From Ephemerocybe angulata (Eukaryota; Basidiomycota; Agaricomycetes; Agaricales; Psathyrellaceae), in contig JAACJK010000110.1 of NCBI GenBank assembly GCA_013368325.1, positions 434,001-498,000 on the forward strand: a stretch of DNA of 64,000 nucleotides, given 5' to 3'. The notes under the pieces were generated by a model. That model was given only the letters and a program-made list of their open reading frames with translations, did no database searches and was not told where the DNA came from. Made by a program: the position numbers and the translations under genes. Positions 22,438-33,188 of this stretch are shown in pieces. How positions within the stretch are numbered: the stretch's first letter is position 1; each line of letters opens with the position of its first letter.

Positions 22438-23677
22438 CATAATTGCGCCACCCAGTTTCCGTGTTTGTTCTCGATACATTCCCCGAGACGAGGGCGTAGC
22501 TGATACACGACATCAGCTTTCAGCTCCGTTGGAAGTGATTCGAGAAGCTATAGAAGATGGTAAGCTTCCTGAAGAGGCTTCCTGTTAAACGACACTCACT
22601 CCTTGTACGACCCGGCATCCATGTTCATGAACTGAAAGATCGTAGATATTATTGAGCAACTCTTCAAGGATTTGCTTCCTATCTGCGTCAGAACCACACG
22701 ACATAAGTTTCTGCACCACCTGGGTAGACTGTTAGTGTCGAGATTCGTCTATACACTTATAGTGACAAACGGACGTAATTTCCTGCCGCATCCATGCTGA
22801 TTTCCAATAAACCATCTTCAACGAGTTCGTTGATCACCATACGTATGCCGTCCAGGTCTGCCTGGGCGCTTAGAGCTTTCTGAATGAACAATGACCCGCT
22901 CCTTTCTCGAGAAAACTCTGGGACATAACCTTTGATATCCTGATAATTTCGCGAGGTTAGATCTAAGTCAGAGTAAAATTGAGGAATATGGATACCTCTA
23001 GCTTCCAACCTCTGCCATCGGAGGCCAGAAAACGGTGGAAAAGTTTAGACACCCATCGTGATGGATAGGAAGAAATGTGTCTCAGCTTCAAGCAAGTCAT
23101 TAATGGTTGTGTAAGAAGAGCTGCTACAGTGAAAAATCGTACCTTGCTAGACTTGGAGCGCTGTGTGGCTCCTGCGGGATGCTTGGCGAAACCCGTATGC
23201 GTCTTGTGGAATGCTTGTTTTTCCGTTCCACGACGGTGTCGGGAATGCGTCGATTGCACTGACCTACGTCCGGAACTAGGTTTAGGTGTGGGCACCCACA
23301 TGGGAAGAATGTAGTATGGGTGGGATCCTGGGGGATGCGGGGGCCTAAATAACGGGTCGGAATTGCGGTCAGAGTAGGGGTAGCTAGGATGAGTAGGAGA
23401 CCACGTAGAAATAACACGGGGGTACAATGCATGGGGGTTCGATATTGCATAGGCTTGAACATCGATTGGTGGAGCGCCATTGTGGCCAGATACGGACTCG
23501 GTGGATGGCATGGATGGCATAGGCATCGGTAAGTAGACAGGAGAGCCTGTAAGAGAGCACAAGGCTGAGCATCAATGTCACCTTAGGGATTCCGCTCCAT
23601 TCGGATCTGCGGAAAGTCCCGTTGGCGAGATAAGATAAGATGGGGTTCGTATTCACCATCGATCGATCGAAGTTCAC
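22438..23677 (-). pseudogene. PUF (Pumilio) RNA-binding protein gene, truncated by TIR element copy 1
   Basis: PUF proteins bind 3' UTR sequences through eight tandem helical repeats. Exon 1 reads MNFDRSMVNTNPILSYLANG; a Pro/His/Ser/Tyr-rich N-terminal part follows. Then the PUF repeats begin: DIKGYVPEFSRERSGSLFIQ (repeat 1), LLEISMDAAGNYV|VQKLMS (repeat 2, split by an intron), IYDLSVHEHGCRVVQ (repeat 3) and LRPRLGECIENKHGNWVAQL (repeat 4). The frame then runs straight into the terminal repeat of the mobile element at 22437. Four further repeats expected of the family are missing, and nothing PUF-like is found beyond the element on its far side. The gene is therefore truncated. A short product stopping inside the element is possible. 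The RNA-contacting positions in the remaining repeats (for example S..S, N..V, H..R) look normal. Confidence 0.75.
23590..23638. repeat. 49-bp direct repeat, right copy (within PUF exon 1)
   Basis: Same sequence as 20965-21013 with one mismatch. Here it encodes LSYLANGTFRRSEWSG on the minus strand. Confidence 0.85.
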
Positions 23678-23771
23678 AGGTTGTTCACAGGTGTCAGTTC
23701 GAGGCTGCTAATCGAAATTTCTGCCTCACTTCCACACTACACTATCCTACTCCCTCAATCCGATCTTGAGC

Positions 23772-25035
23772 ATGTCTACCCCGTCTTACCCCTTGTTCTG
23801 CCTTGGAAACCCCCTCCTCGACATGCAGGTCAGGGATGGTGAGGCTCTCTTGAAGAAGTATGACTTGAAGTCCAACGATGCCATCCTTGCCGAGGAAAAG
23901 CATGCTGCTATGTGAGACGATTATCTAGTCATCGCGTACCATATCCATCTAAATACGACCTTCATTAAGTTACGATGATCTCAAGCAGAACTACGAGGTC
24001 ACCTACGTTGCCGGCGGAGCTGCCCAGAACGCTGCACGGGGCGCTGCTGTACGTGGCGACATCAACTGAATGCCATCGAACGATACTAATCGATTAATCC
24101 TTGTGATCAGTACGTCCTGCCCCCCAACTCTGTCGTCTACACCGGCTCTGTCGGCGCAGATGACCTCGCTGAGCAGCTCAAGATCGCCAACAAGCGCGAA
24201 GGATTGGCCGAGGTCTACCAGGTCACCCCTGGCGAGAAGACTGGTGCCTGCGCCGTCGTCATCACTGGCCACGACAGGTCAGCCATTTTTTCAATGAAAG
24301 CCTCTACCATCTTACACGCTGCCGCAGGTCCCTCGTCACCAACCTCCGCGCCGCCGAGAAGTTCGAGCAGAGCCATCTCTCCTCCGAGAAGGTTGCTCCC
24401 CTTATCGAGGCTGCCAAGTTCTTCTACGTCGAGGGATACTTCCTGACTCACGGTACCGCCTCTGCTCTCGAGCTGAGCGGAAAGGCCGCCGCCGCTGCAA
24501 AGACCTTCGTCCTCAACCTCTCCGCCCCCTTCATCCCCCAGTTCTTCGGTGCCCAGCTTCAGCAGATCCTTCCCCACGTCGACGTCCTCATCGGAAACGA
24601 GGCTGAGGCCGAAGCGTGGGCCACTGCCAACGGCGTCTCTGACCCCAAAGACCTCGCTCTGGTCGCCAAGACCATCGTCGGCCTCCCCAAGACCAACACC
24701 TCGCGTCCTCGTACGGTAGTCTTCACCCAGGGCGCCGACTCCACCCTCGTCGTTACCTCTGATAAGCCTGACGAGCCCAAGTTGTACCAGGTCCACGCTC
24801 TCAGCAACGAGCAGATCGTTGACACCAACGGTGCTGGTGACGCCTTCGCTGGAGGCTTCGTGGGTGCCCTTGTCGCTGGCAAGTCTTTGAACGAGGCTGT
24901 TGAAGCCGGCCACAAGATGGGTGCTATGTGTGTCCAGGAGGTATGTAGCTCTTGCGTTTTCGGTATGACCGGGTACTCATTGCTGTCCTTTAGGTTGGTC
25001 CCCAGTACAAGTGGCCCAAGGTACAGATCCTCTAA
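23772..25035 (+). CDS. Adenosine kinase (PfkB family)
   Basis: Phosphorylates adenosine to AMP using ATP in the cytosol, in purine salvage and in clearing adenosine from the methyl cycle. It starts MSTPSYPLFCLGNPLLDMQV, where GNPLLD is the substrate-binding N-terminal motif. Exon 2 carries YEVTYVAGGAAQNAARGAA, the conserved GG..N..R region. The large exon contains TGSVGADDLAEQL, GEKTGACAVVITGHDRS and DVLIGNEAEAEAWA. The PfkB signature DTNGAGDAFAGGFVGALVAG holds the catalytic Asp of GAGD. It ends QYKWPKVQIL. Length, about 345 residues, is normal. Four short introns have clean junctions (for example before YDDLKQ and YVLPPNS). Confidence 0.95.
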
Positions 25036-25469
25036 GCGACTCGATGACCTGCTTCCATGAGCGTTTGTTCTCAACGAACGCGATATTTTATGCTGCATCC
25101 TCTCTCAACAGGGGCTCAAAAGGTCGCTTTCAACAGTGGCACGTACCTGAGATGCATGGATTCTTTTCGCTGTGACCAGCGGCGGGTCCGGTGATCTCTG
25201 TTTGTACTTGTCAACGTGCTTGAAAGCATAGATATCTAACTTGCTCAATATCTTTGAATCTGACGCAATAATTGCTTGATCGTCGCAAACATATAAGCGC
25301 CCGTCCGAGATCGACCGTGAGAATAACCTGACTAATTTATTTTTGTGGTATTCTCGCTAACGCAAGCTTATCTTCCTCAGCAACTGTGCGTAACTTCACT
25401 ATGCTCTCTAACGCTACCAGTTCCAATGTTCTCATATCATGTCCTTCAGCCCATCCATAATTCGGAGCC

Positions 25470-27419
25470 ATGGCCTCTGCTCTCTCACAGCAACCTGTAC
25501 AAGCCACGGTCACAGCGCCAGGACCCTCGGAAAATGCCTCGGGGCTCGTGCAACAAGCAGCAACGCCAAGTATCGCGCAACCTGTGAACCCGGTATCGTC
25601 GACAACTATTTCACAGCCCGCACAAAAAGCTGCAGCACCGTCGGCACCGACAAGAACGGTACCGCTCTCTATGCGAGCTGCAGTACTGAGAAACCCGGAG
25701 CTAGTGACACGCATCCTACGTGAATTTGACCCATGGGATCTGAAAACTCGGCCAGAAGATGAAAAGAAGAAACGCAAGAGGCAGCTTCGAAATCTCGCTC
25801 TCGTGTGCAAAGGCTTCAGGGCTCCTGCCCTTGACATTTTGTGGGCCTGCGTAGAGTCCCTTTACCAATTGGTGACCCTTTTACCAGGTATCCAGCATGG
25901 ATACAACGGCGATCCGTTGGTGAGAAATTCATTACTCTAATTTCGCTCATTTAAAGCTCACTGTGGATTCGTTGACTAGTACATGTACCATTCTTCATCC
26001 ATTTCCAAAACATCGTCTTTTCGTCGATACGCGTCCCGGGTCCGTCGGTTAGACCTCAAGCCTCCAAAGTTTGGCAAAGGGATGGCGCCACATCTTTGGG
26101 TCCTCATCGGTGGCGATCTTCAAGGGCGCCTCCTTTTCCCGAACGTCAAGATACTATCCATGGAAATATCAACGGGAACCGAAGCCAAAGAAGTCTTCGC
26201 GGTCCTTCCCCTCCTCTTTACACCGGTCATTACTACCGTGAACTTCAGTGGACATGGCCTTACATGCGGTCTCTTCGCCAACTACTGCCTTCCCCTCCTC
26301 GCCCATCGCTGTCCCTCGCTCGAGGATCTTACCTTTCAAGCTGTGGGGCAATACACTGGCTTGAACGCTGTTGGTGGCATGCGGAATTTGAAGTCGCTCA
26401 ACCTTGGTTGGATGCGTGAAAACAGCGGGCTGAAATCTCAATTCCTCGTTGACATCCTGCGGCCCCTGAAGAATTTGACGACTCTCACCCTGGATGTGCA
26501 TTTCAAGTCTCACCGCGACATCAGCGACTTGTACACGTGCAGCCCCGGTGTGCTCGGCTTGTCGCATATCAAGCTGGAGACGCTGTCCGTCACCAGTCGG
26601 GCGACCGATGGGGTTGATACAGACTCTCTGTGCGCATGCGTACCGCTCTTCCTCTTGAGGACAACAAGCACGATGGTCAACCTCACCTTGCACGACACTC
26701 GCGTCGTTCATCCTTGCTTCTTCGACTCCCTTGTCAAGGTCCTCTCGCAGAATTCCGGTCTCAAGAAGCTGCGAATCATGGGTACAGGTACCTCGCTGGT
26801 GACCAACCTTAAAGCACTTCAAAGGCTCACTCAAGTCTCTGTGAAAGAGTTGGAACTAGACATTCGCCTTGTTGACCCCACTGCCCGGGATTACTCCCTA
26901 ACCCAGTTCATCAAAACCGAGACCGTGACAACCCGCGCAGGAAGGGTTTCTGCGAACCCGTCTATACCACATCCACTTACCCTCAGGACACTGTCCATCC
27001 CGGTATCTGAGGCCCCAGAGCAGTCCGACGTAAAGGGGGCCACTTGGGGCTGTCTCAAATGTGTCGCGTTCGACGGCCCAGCTCTCGAACATCTTACCGT
27101 TGGACTCGACGCCACCTTCGCCACCAACATACCCGATCAGAATGCTAAAATGGTCGATTGGCTTACGACCTTGCAGAAGGGACCAAAATCGACCAGCAAG
27201 CTTAAGTCACTCAGCATTTTCGACCCGAAGGATTCAATCGCTGGGATGACGATGCAGGAGGGCAATGTTTTGGCACAGGTGTTAGACTTCTTGTTTCCGT
27301 CTTTGGAAACGATCAGCCCGTATTGCAAGGATCATATGGACAGGCCCTATTGGAAGGATCACTGGGCGCTTCTTGAAGCCCTGCGCAAAATGTGCCAGAT
27401 AAGAAGGCGGGGGGTATGA
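25470..27419 (+). CDS. F-box-like/LRR protein, paralogue 1
   Basis: After a Gln/Pro/Thr-rich N-terminus (MASALSQQPVQATVTAPGPS...) comes an F-box-like segment: RNPELVTRILREFDPWDL then LRNLALVCKGFRAPALDILW. Such motifs recruit Skp1 in SCF ubiquitin ligases. One intron near 25920-25980 joins GYNGDPL to YMYHSSSISKTSSFRRYASR. The long second exon (about 480 codons) has irregular leucine-rich repeats, for example LKSLNLGWM, LTTLTLDVHF and LKKLRIMGTG, ending MCQIRRRGV. Agaricomycetes have large families of such proteins with unknown targets. A paralogue on the minus strand at 46746-49790 shares VLRNQELL, LALTCKAFREPALSCLW and the LRR part. The spacer to adenosine kinase (25036-25469) holds no further gene. 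Adaptor function in protein degradation is inferred from the family only. Confidence 0.8.
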
Positions 27420-27536
27420 GGTGAAGGATTTCTGATATAGAAGCGCTCTTTTTTGGACACGCTGATGCTGGCGTATTTATTAGGGATACCTTTAGTGTCG
27501 GACAACGTACTGGTACGCGCGAGGCAACACGCTATA

Positions 27537-29862
27537 TTATATGACTTGTGATAGCAACTTCCTGATTTTCGCTCTCCTAACGGCATTGGCTGTTTTGCTA
27601 GTGCCAGGCTTTCTCGGGGCGACATCCGTTACAACCTTGGGGGGCCTCGGCGTTTGCTCCTGTGGGAAGCTGGACTGAGTCACCGTGTCAAGGGTGCATA
27701 CCCCTTCTGCTATCCTTTGGCGATACTTCGTCTCAAATTCTGTGACCTTCTCAAATTTCTTTCGTAATCGATCTCCGAAACGCGGTCCACCCCAAATCTC
27801 CAACACTGCAGGCATGGCCAGACGAATGCGCTTGCAAACGGGGAGCGTAGCTTTGAGAGGCTTCTTCCCAGTGCAGAGGCACTCAAGGTGCTTGCATAGA
27901 TAGTCGATGTAAAGTTCGTCATCCTCGGGGGTTTCTTCGGCGGCTTCGAGATAGCAGTCTGCAGCCTTCAGCGACCTTATCTCTCGCTCTGGATCATTCT
28001 CCGATATCTCGAGTGCCTGCTGGTAGTAGCACCACCCAAGGGCACTTCCAAAGCACCATACCTTTATGAATACTATCGGGAGATGTAAAAGCTGGTATAG
28101 ACTCACCCGACCGCAGTTACTTTCGGGTAAAGCCAGTAGGTACGGTACCGGCCCATCAAGCGTGCCTCGGCTGTTGCTGCTATTATTTCTATGGCGTCCA
28201 CGGCGTCGGCTTGGACATCCACCACTACTTTAGTAGCAAGCTTCATGACGTCTTTGGTAGTATATTTAACCCCTGATCCATGGGTAGCGATGGCCTAAAG
28301 CGTATCAATAGGAGCAACAAATCGAGTACAACGAAGGCACACCTTCTGCATAATCTCAAGTGTCAGCCTTTGTATCCCTCTGACGAATGTCCTGTCATAA
28401 ACAGAGCCCTTATCGTTGACGCCGATGTGCTGAAATTTGACCTGGCCCCATTCCATAATGTCCAATGCCTCGGTAAGAATATCTGTTGCACCCTGTGTGT
28501 CATTGAGGTACTGGTATCGATAAAAAGCATTGACGATCGAGGACCTAGGAGCAAAAATAATTCATTCAAGCAGCCTCATTCTTAACCTAAGCATTCATAC
28601 CTAAGGGTCATGGTGAGTGCAACCCCGACGGGCTTGAATGGACCATTTTCGAGTCTCTGCAGTGCTTCTTCCTTTATCTTTGTCGAAGGGCGGGTGCTAG
28701 AATCAGTAGTTGGCGTGATGGACCAGCCATTATGATGCGACTTCTCGACCATGCCTATTTCCAAGTTCAGTAATGACCAAAGAACCCCGAAAACGTTACA
28801 CACTTTGCATCTTCAGCTTATCCCTGAAACTTTCGATGTCCTTGACATGAAACATCCGACTGTCACATACGAGTGAGTTGGAGAGATCTCGCGTTGCCTA
28901 AGAAAATGTCGAGTGTGAGCACACAGCATACGAAATGGGGACCCTCAAGTCCATGAGAGGGCACAACTTACATGACCATCCGCAGTCGACCACTGTTGAA
29001 GGAAGCGGCCCCCTGAAAGCGGGCTCTGCGAATCAACCTTAACGGAACTCAAAGCCGTCGATCCATTTTTGAAGTCCTAGAGATACGATGAGAAGCAAGG
29101 AATGGCATCCAGCACACACTCACCTCGTATGCAAACTTAATATTGCCAACCTACGGACCGGAACGCGTATCCGTTGCGTATTGAGTGATCAAAACGAATG
29201 TCGATAGGGTATGGTGTACGCACGCAGGATGGTTTTCCTGATGCCTGTTTAAAGGGAATGAGGGCCTCGTACAGATCCCAGGGATCCCGACTTGAGTAGT
29301 ACTTGGCCGTCTCCAGACCTTGTGTAAAATGTGTTCGCAAAGCCATTTCGGTGGGACACACTGTGTCCTTAGGAATACATTTTAATGCTCGCTGGAATGC
29401 ATCGATAGCCATGGGCCAATTTGAAACCATCTTGGGTTTGAGTGATAAGCCTTCGCGTACAGCGGTATATTTCAGCTTTTTACCTGAGAAACTGTCCCCA
29501 GCCTTCCCCAAGCCTTTGTGTATTGCGGATCCATCTCGACAGCCTGAAATACGTGTCAATATCTTGAAGTTATGACAACCCAACCGTATCTCTTGCCTTC
29601 ATGCAGTCCAGTGCAGCCTCCGAGTAGCTAAACTCAACCGGTCGATAAAGCATATCGACAAGCTGATATGGCGTTCTCACTCTTTGCTAGCATGAAGAAC
29701 AGCCGCACGGTTCGCATAGTAAACGGCGTTGGTGGGGTCTGCTTTTATGGCTTCCGTATAGTACCTGTGGGCCGTGCCGTACTCTTTTCTCAGGTAGTGG
29801 TCATTTCCCAGAGATTTGAACCGCTCTGCTTCAGGGTTGACTGAGGTGTTCGAAGTGGGCAT
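27537..29862 (-). CDS. TPR protein, tandem copy A (most divergent)
   Basis: N-terminal TPRs of the SGT/Hop type: MPTSNTSVNPEAERFKSLGN, then ADPTNAVYYANRAAVLHASK and, two exons on, MDPQYTKAWGRLGTVSQ. The carboxylate-clamp residues that hold Hsp70/Hsp90 C-terminal EEVD tails (Lys and Asn of FKxLGN, Asn of YANRAA, Lys/Arg of TKAWGR) are present, so binding to chaperones is a fair inference. A long second part encoded by many small exons has no named domain. The last exon carries a helical segment (ISENDPEREIRSLKAADCYL, KHLECLCTGKKPLKATLPVC) ending SQVI, matching the NVI ends of copies B and C. Several internal exons were placed only by comparison with copies B-D. The 421-bp gap to copy B shows no gene. 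Confidence 0.7.
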
Positions 29863-30283
29863 GGTGGTGGTATAACATCAAAGTAAGTCCCCGAATGACG
29901 GCGGGGTTGGCGGGGTTCAACGTTCGCTCTTTTCAGCCTTTCCCACGGCACTTCGTTGACACTTTGCCCTGGGCGCCTATTGCAGTCCTCGGCTACTAAC
30001 CGAAGTTCATTGTCTTACCAGTTACCTCGAGCGCAGGTCATGGTCTCCAGTGTGTTCAATAATTTACGTCTGTGGATCTCCTGGCTCTCGTTCAACTCGT
30101 TGTCCCAAGTTGATGACCTCTGGCGCTTCCCAATTGCTCCGTACCGGCGCCTCGTAATACCGATTTCTAACTTACTACCCCGTTGAATAGGCTTGAATTG
30201 CTCGAAGAGGAGCCTGGCATGGTTTAGATTCCTGTGAAAATAAAGACTACATAGCGCAATATGGTTATACTTCCACGATATGT

Positions 30284-32613
30284 TCATATAACATTTGCTT
30301 TCTTCTTTTTCGTCTGAGATCGCCGGCTAGTGCCCGGCTCAGTGGTTGTGAGGCGGGAGTCAGCCTCCCTAACCTTCGGCAACGGCTGAGCATAGACGGG
30401 TGCCATGCTCGCAAACGAATCCATTGTTGACTTCCCTGCCGCAATTTTTTCGCTGTTCTCCTTTTCAAATTGCACCATCTCCTCGAGGACACTTCTGAGT
30501 CGCAGTCCCGTGCCGGGGTAGAGGCCCCAGATTTCGAGAACTCCCGGGATCGCCTCTCGGATGCGTCTGCAAATCGGGATCGTATCCCTGAGGGGCTTTT
30601 TGGCGGCGAACAGACATTCTAAATGCTTGCGCAGGTACGTTATGCATTTCTCGTCATCTTCTGGGAAGCCTTGGGTGGCTTGGAGATAGTATTCAGCGGC
30701 TGTGTGGAAGTTTCGAATCTTCTCCGGGTCACCATTGGAACGCATTTTTCCCTGCTCGAGGAAGCACCAGCCGAGAGTTCTGGATGGCTTCAGTTAGCCA
30801 GCTGTTGGATTACGGATAAGAACAGAGCAATTTACGCCAGAGCAGATGCGCGAGGGTAGAGCCAATACGCATACCAGTGACCCCATTGGAAAAGCAAGTT
30901 CTGCGGTTTTGCTGCAAATTCTGGGAGTTCTGCGTCCACAGTGGCTATCATGTCCTGGGCGATAGTCATGAGGTTTGCGTATTTGAACTTGGACTTTGGG
31001 CCAAGGAGAGCCATATCCTGCAAAGGAATTATGAGTTCAAGTAGTTCAGTAGGAAGCACGAATAGCAAGATATATACTTCTCGCATGGCATCGAGGTAAA
31101 GTCGTTGTACCCCTCTAACGAAACTGTGTTCATAAATGATACCTCTATCATCCTTTGAAACGTCCGGAAATGTCTTCCGACCCCATTCCAAGATTTCGAG
31201 AGCATTGGCGTACATTTCAAGAGCGAGTTTCTTCTGCCCAGAGAGGTTTGCCCTGAAAAAAGCATAGAAAATCCATGCCCTGCGTGGTGTCATGAGATTC
31301 GGCGGTTTAACCCATTGATGAGATGCCTGTACCTAACCGTGACTGTGATTGCAGGACGAACGGTTTGCCAACTTTCGGTCTCCAGTCTCTTCAAAACCTC
31401 CTTTTTTATGAAAGCCGGCCCTCCATTGCCGATCCAGCCTCTTAACATGCGATTTTCGAAGGCAACTGGGGGATATGTGGATTAGAGCAGTGTTCAATGT
31501 GAAGTGGATTCGTTATACCAGTTTTTTCGAGCTTAGCGTGGAAATCTGGCATTCCAGGCATATGGAACACGCGCTCGTCGGTGAGAACCGAGTTCGACAG
31601 AAATCGCATAAACTGTAAATAAAACGGAAATGTCAGTAACGATAGCATATCCGGATGGGTCATTTCAAACCTGGGGAATGGCAGTATATGCTTCTATGCC
31701 TAGCTCTAGATGCTTGACGATATTTGCATCGGCCATGCAAGCATACGCATTTTTAAGGTCCTGATAGTTTGTTAGAAGCTAGAAAACGTGAAGTGCTGAG
31801 GTTGTTTACTGACCTCGTACGCATAATTTAGAATGAAGACCTATGCCTCTCATCAGTATGGTGACAGACTGATATGCGTAGGACTTACGCATGAAGGCTT
31901 TGGGCAAAGTGCAGTCTTTTTCGGAGTCAATGCAGCAGCAGTATCCCAAGGCATTCGACTCGATGCCATATCCGCAGGCCCAAGCAACGTCGCAGCGGTG
32001 CGTGCCTCGCTTCGCATCGCTTTCGCTCTTGCTATTCCCTGCGCATATTCGATCTGGGCAGTCCGCTCAGCTTTGGATAGGTTGTCCTTGGGTAAAAAGT
32101 CCAAGGCCTTTTGAAAGGCGGTGAGACTGGTTTCCCAGACACCCATTGCCTGCATGAGATGTGAGTGAAGTCAGCGACTCTCCGGTGACGGGCTGTGTCG
32201 GTGAACTTGAAGGTAGGTACTGGCCTGTGACGCTTTCCCCATCCTTCCCCATGCCTTCGCGTACTTTGGGTCAATTTCGATAGCCTATGTCAGAAGAAGT
32301 TAAGAACGGCTATTTAGATGATGGGATATGCGACAGACCTTTCTGCAGTCGTAGAGAGCCTCGAAATTTCTCCGCGAACGAATCTCAGAATCAACAGACT
32401 CGAGTATGAAATTTAGCAAAATGCTCACTTTTTCAACCCTAGCAGAGCCGCGGCGCGATTTGCATAATAAACCGCGTTGTTTGGATTCTTCTCGAGCGCC
32501 TCAGAGTACAGACGATGAGCACTGTCATACTCTCCTTTGGCATAGTGTTCATTTCCGAGCCCTTTGAGACGCTCTGCTTCAGCAAAGTCTGCGTTGCTTT
32601 CTGTTGAAGGCAT
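30284..32613 (-). CDS. TPR protein, tandem copy B
   Basis: Start chosen at MPSTESNADFAEAERLKGLG (32613) because copies A and C begin alike; 30 more in-frame codons lie upstream. TPR1 continues NEHYAKGEYDSAHRLYSEAL and NNAVYYANRAAALLGLKK; the next exons add a third TPR and then VWETSLTAFQKALDFLPKDN. Clamp residues (LKxLGN, YANRAA) are kept. Middle exons include CMADANI, FLSNSVLTDERVFHMPGMPD and RAWIFYAFFRANLSGQKKLA. The last exons give HWYAYWLYPRASALA, then LGWCFLEQGKMRSNGDPEKI, YLRKHLECLFAAKKPLRDTI and a Lys-rich end KKKKANVI. About ten short introns are required. The C-terminal half is shared by all four copies and looks helical, perhaps a second TPR-like solenoid. Function unknown beyond likely chaperone binding. 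The gap to copy C (32614-33188) shows no gene. Confidence 0.75.
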
Positions 32614-33188
32614 CGGGATTCTGAGCTCGACGGGGGAGTACAGTTGGTTTCCAGGACAGCTCAAGCGTTCGTCCCGACTAATATGGTTCGGGAAGAGAAC
32701 CAATTAGGCCTAATTATGGTGATGCCAGCGAGTCTTGGAGCTTGGCGGCTATTCAATTGATCGGGACTCCGGGCATGCAACCTGTAGAGCGTCAACAGGT
32801 CGAAGAATACAGAGTGCATAAATGAGCCACTAAGGTACTTATGGTTATGTCGGCGTGTATCCAAAGTTCATACTTACGCCCTCCGTGTCGTGCTTCAACG
32901 ATGTAGCACTCGCCGCTCAGCCTCAAACAGTCACGTTCAAAATGCCGCGGGGTCCACCTCGGCCTCTGAGCTTGAACCTTATCCCTGCTATTTACTGGTT
33001 CAGACAGTTCAACGGAAGGAGCTAGGACGTCAAGTTTCAACGTCAACCTTCACGCCACGCTGCGCGGGGTTTGGGTTTCCGAACTTCCCTTGCGATTGAA
33101 CTTCCAAGAACAACAACAACACATTTCCTAACTACCATACGACACAAATTGAGATTCATATATTCATACCTGAGAGTGAGTGAAGTGA

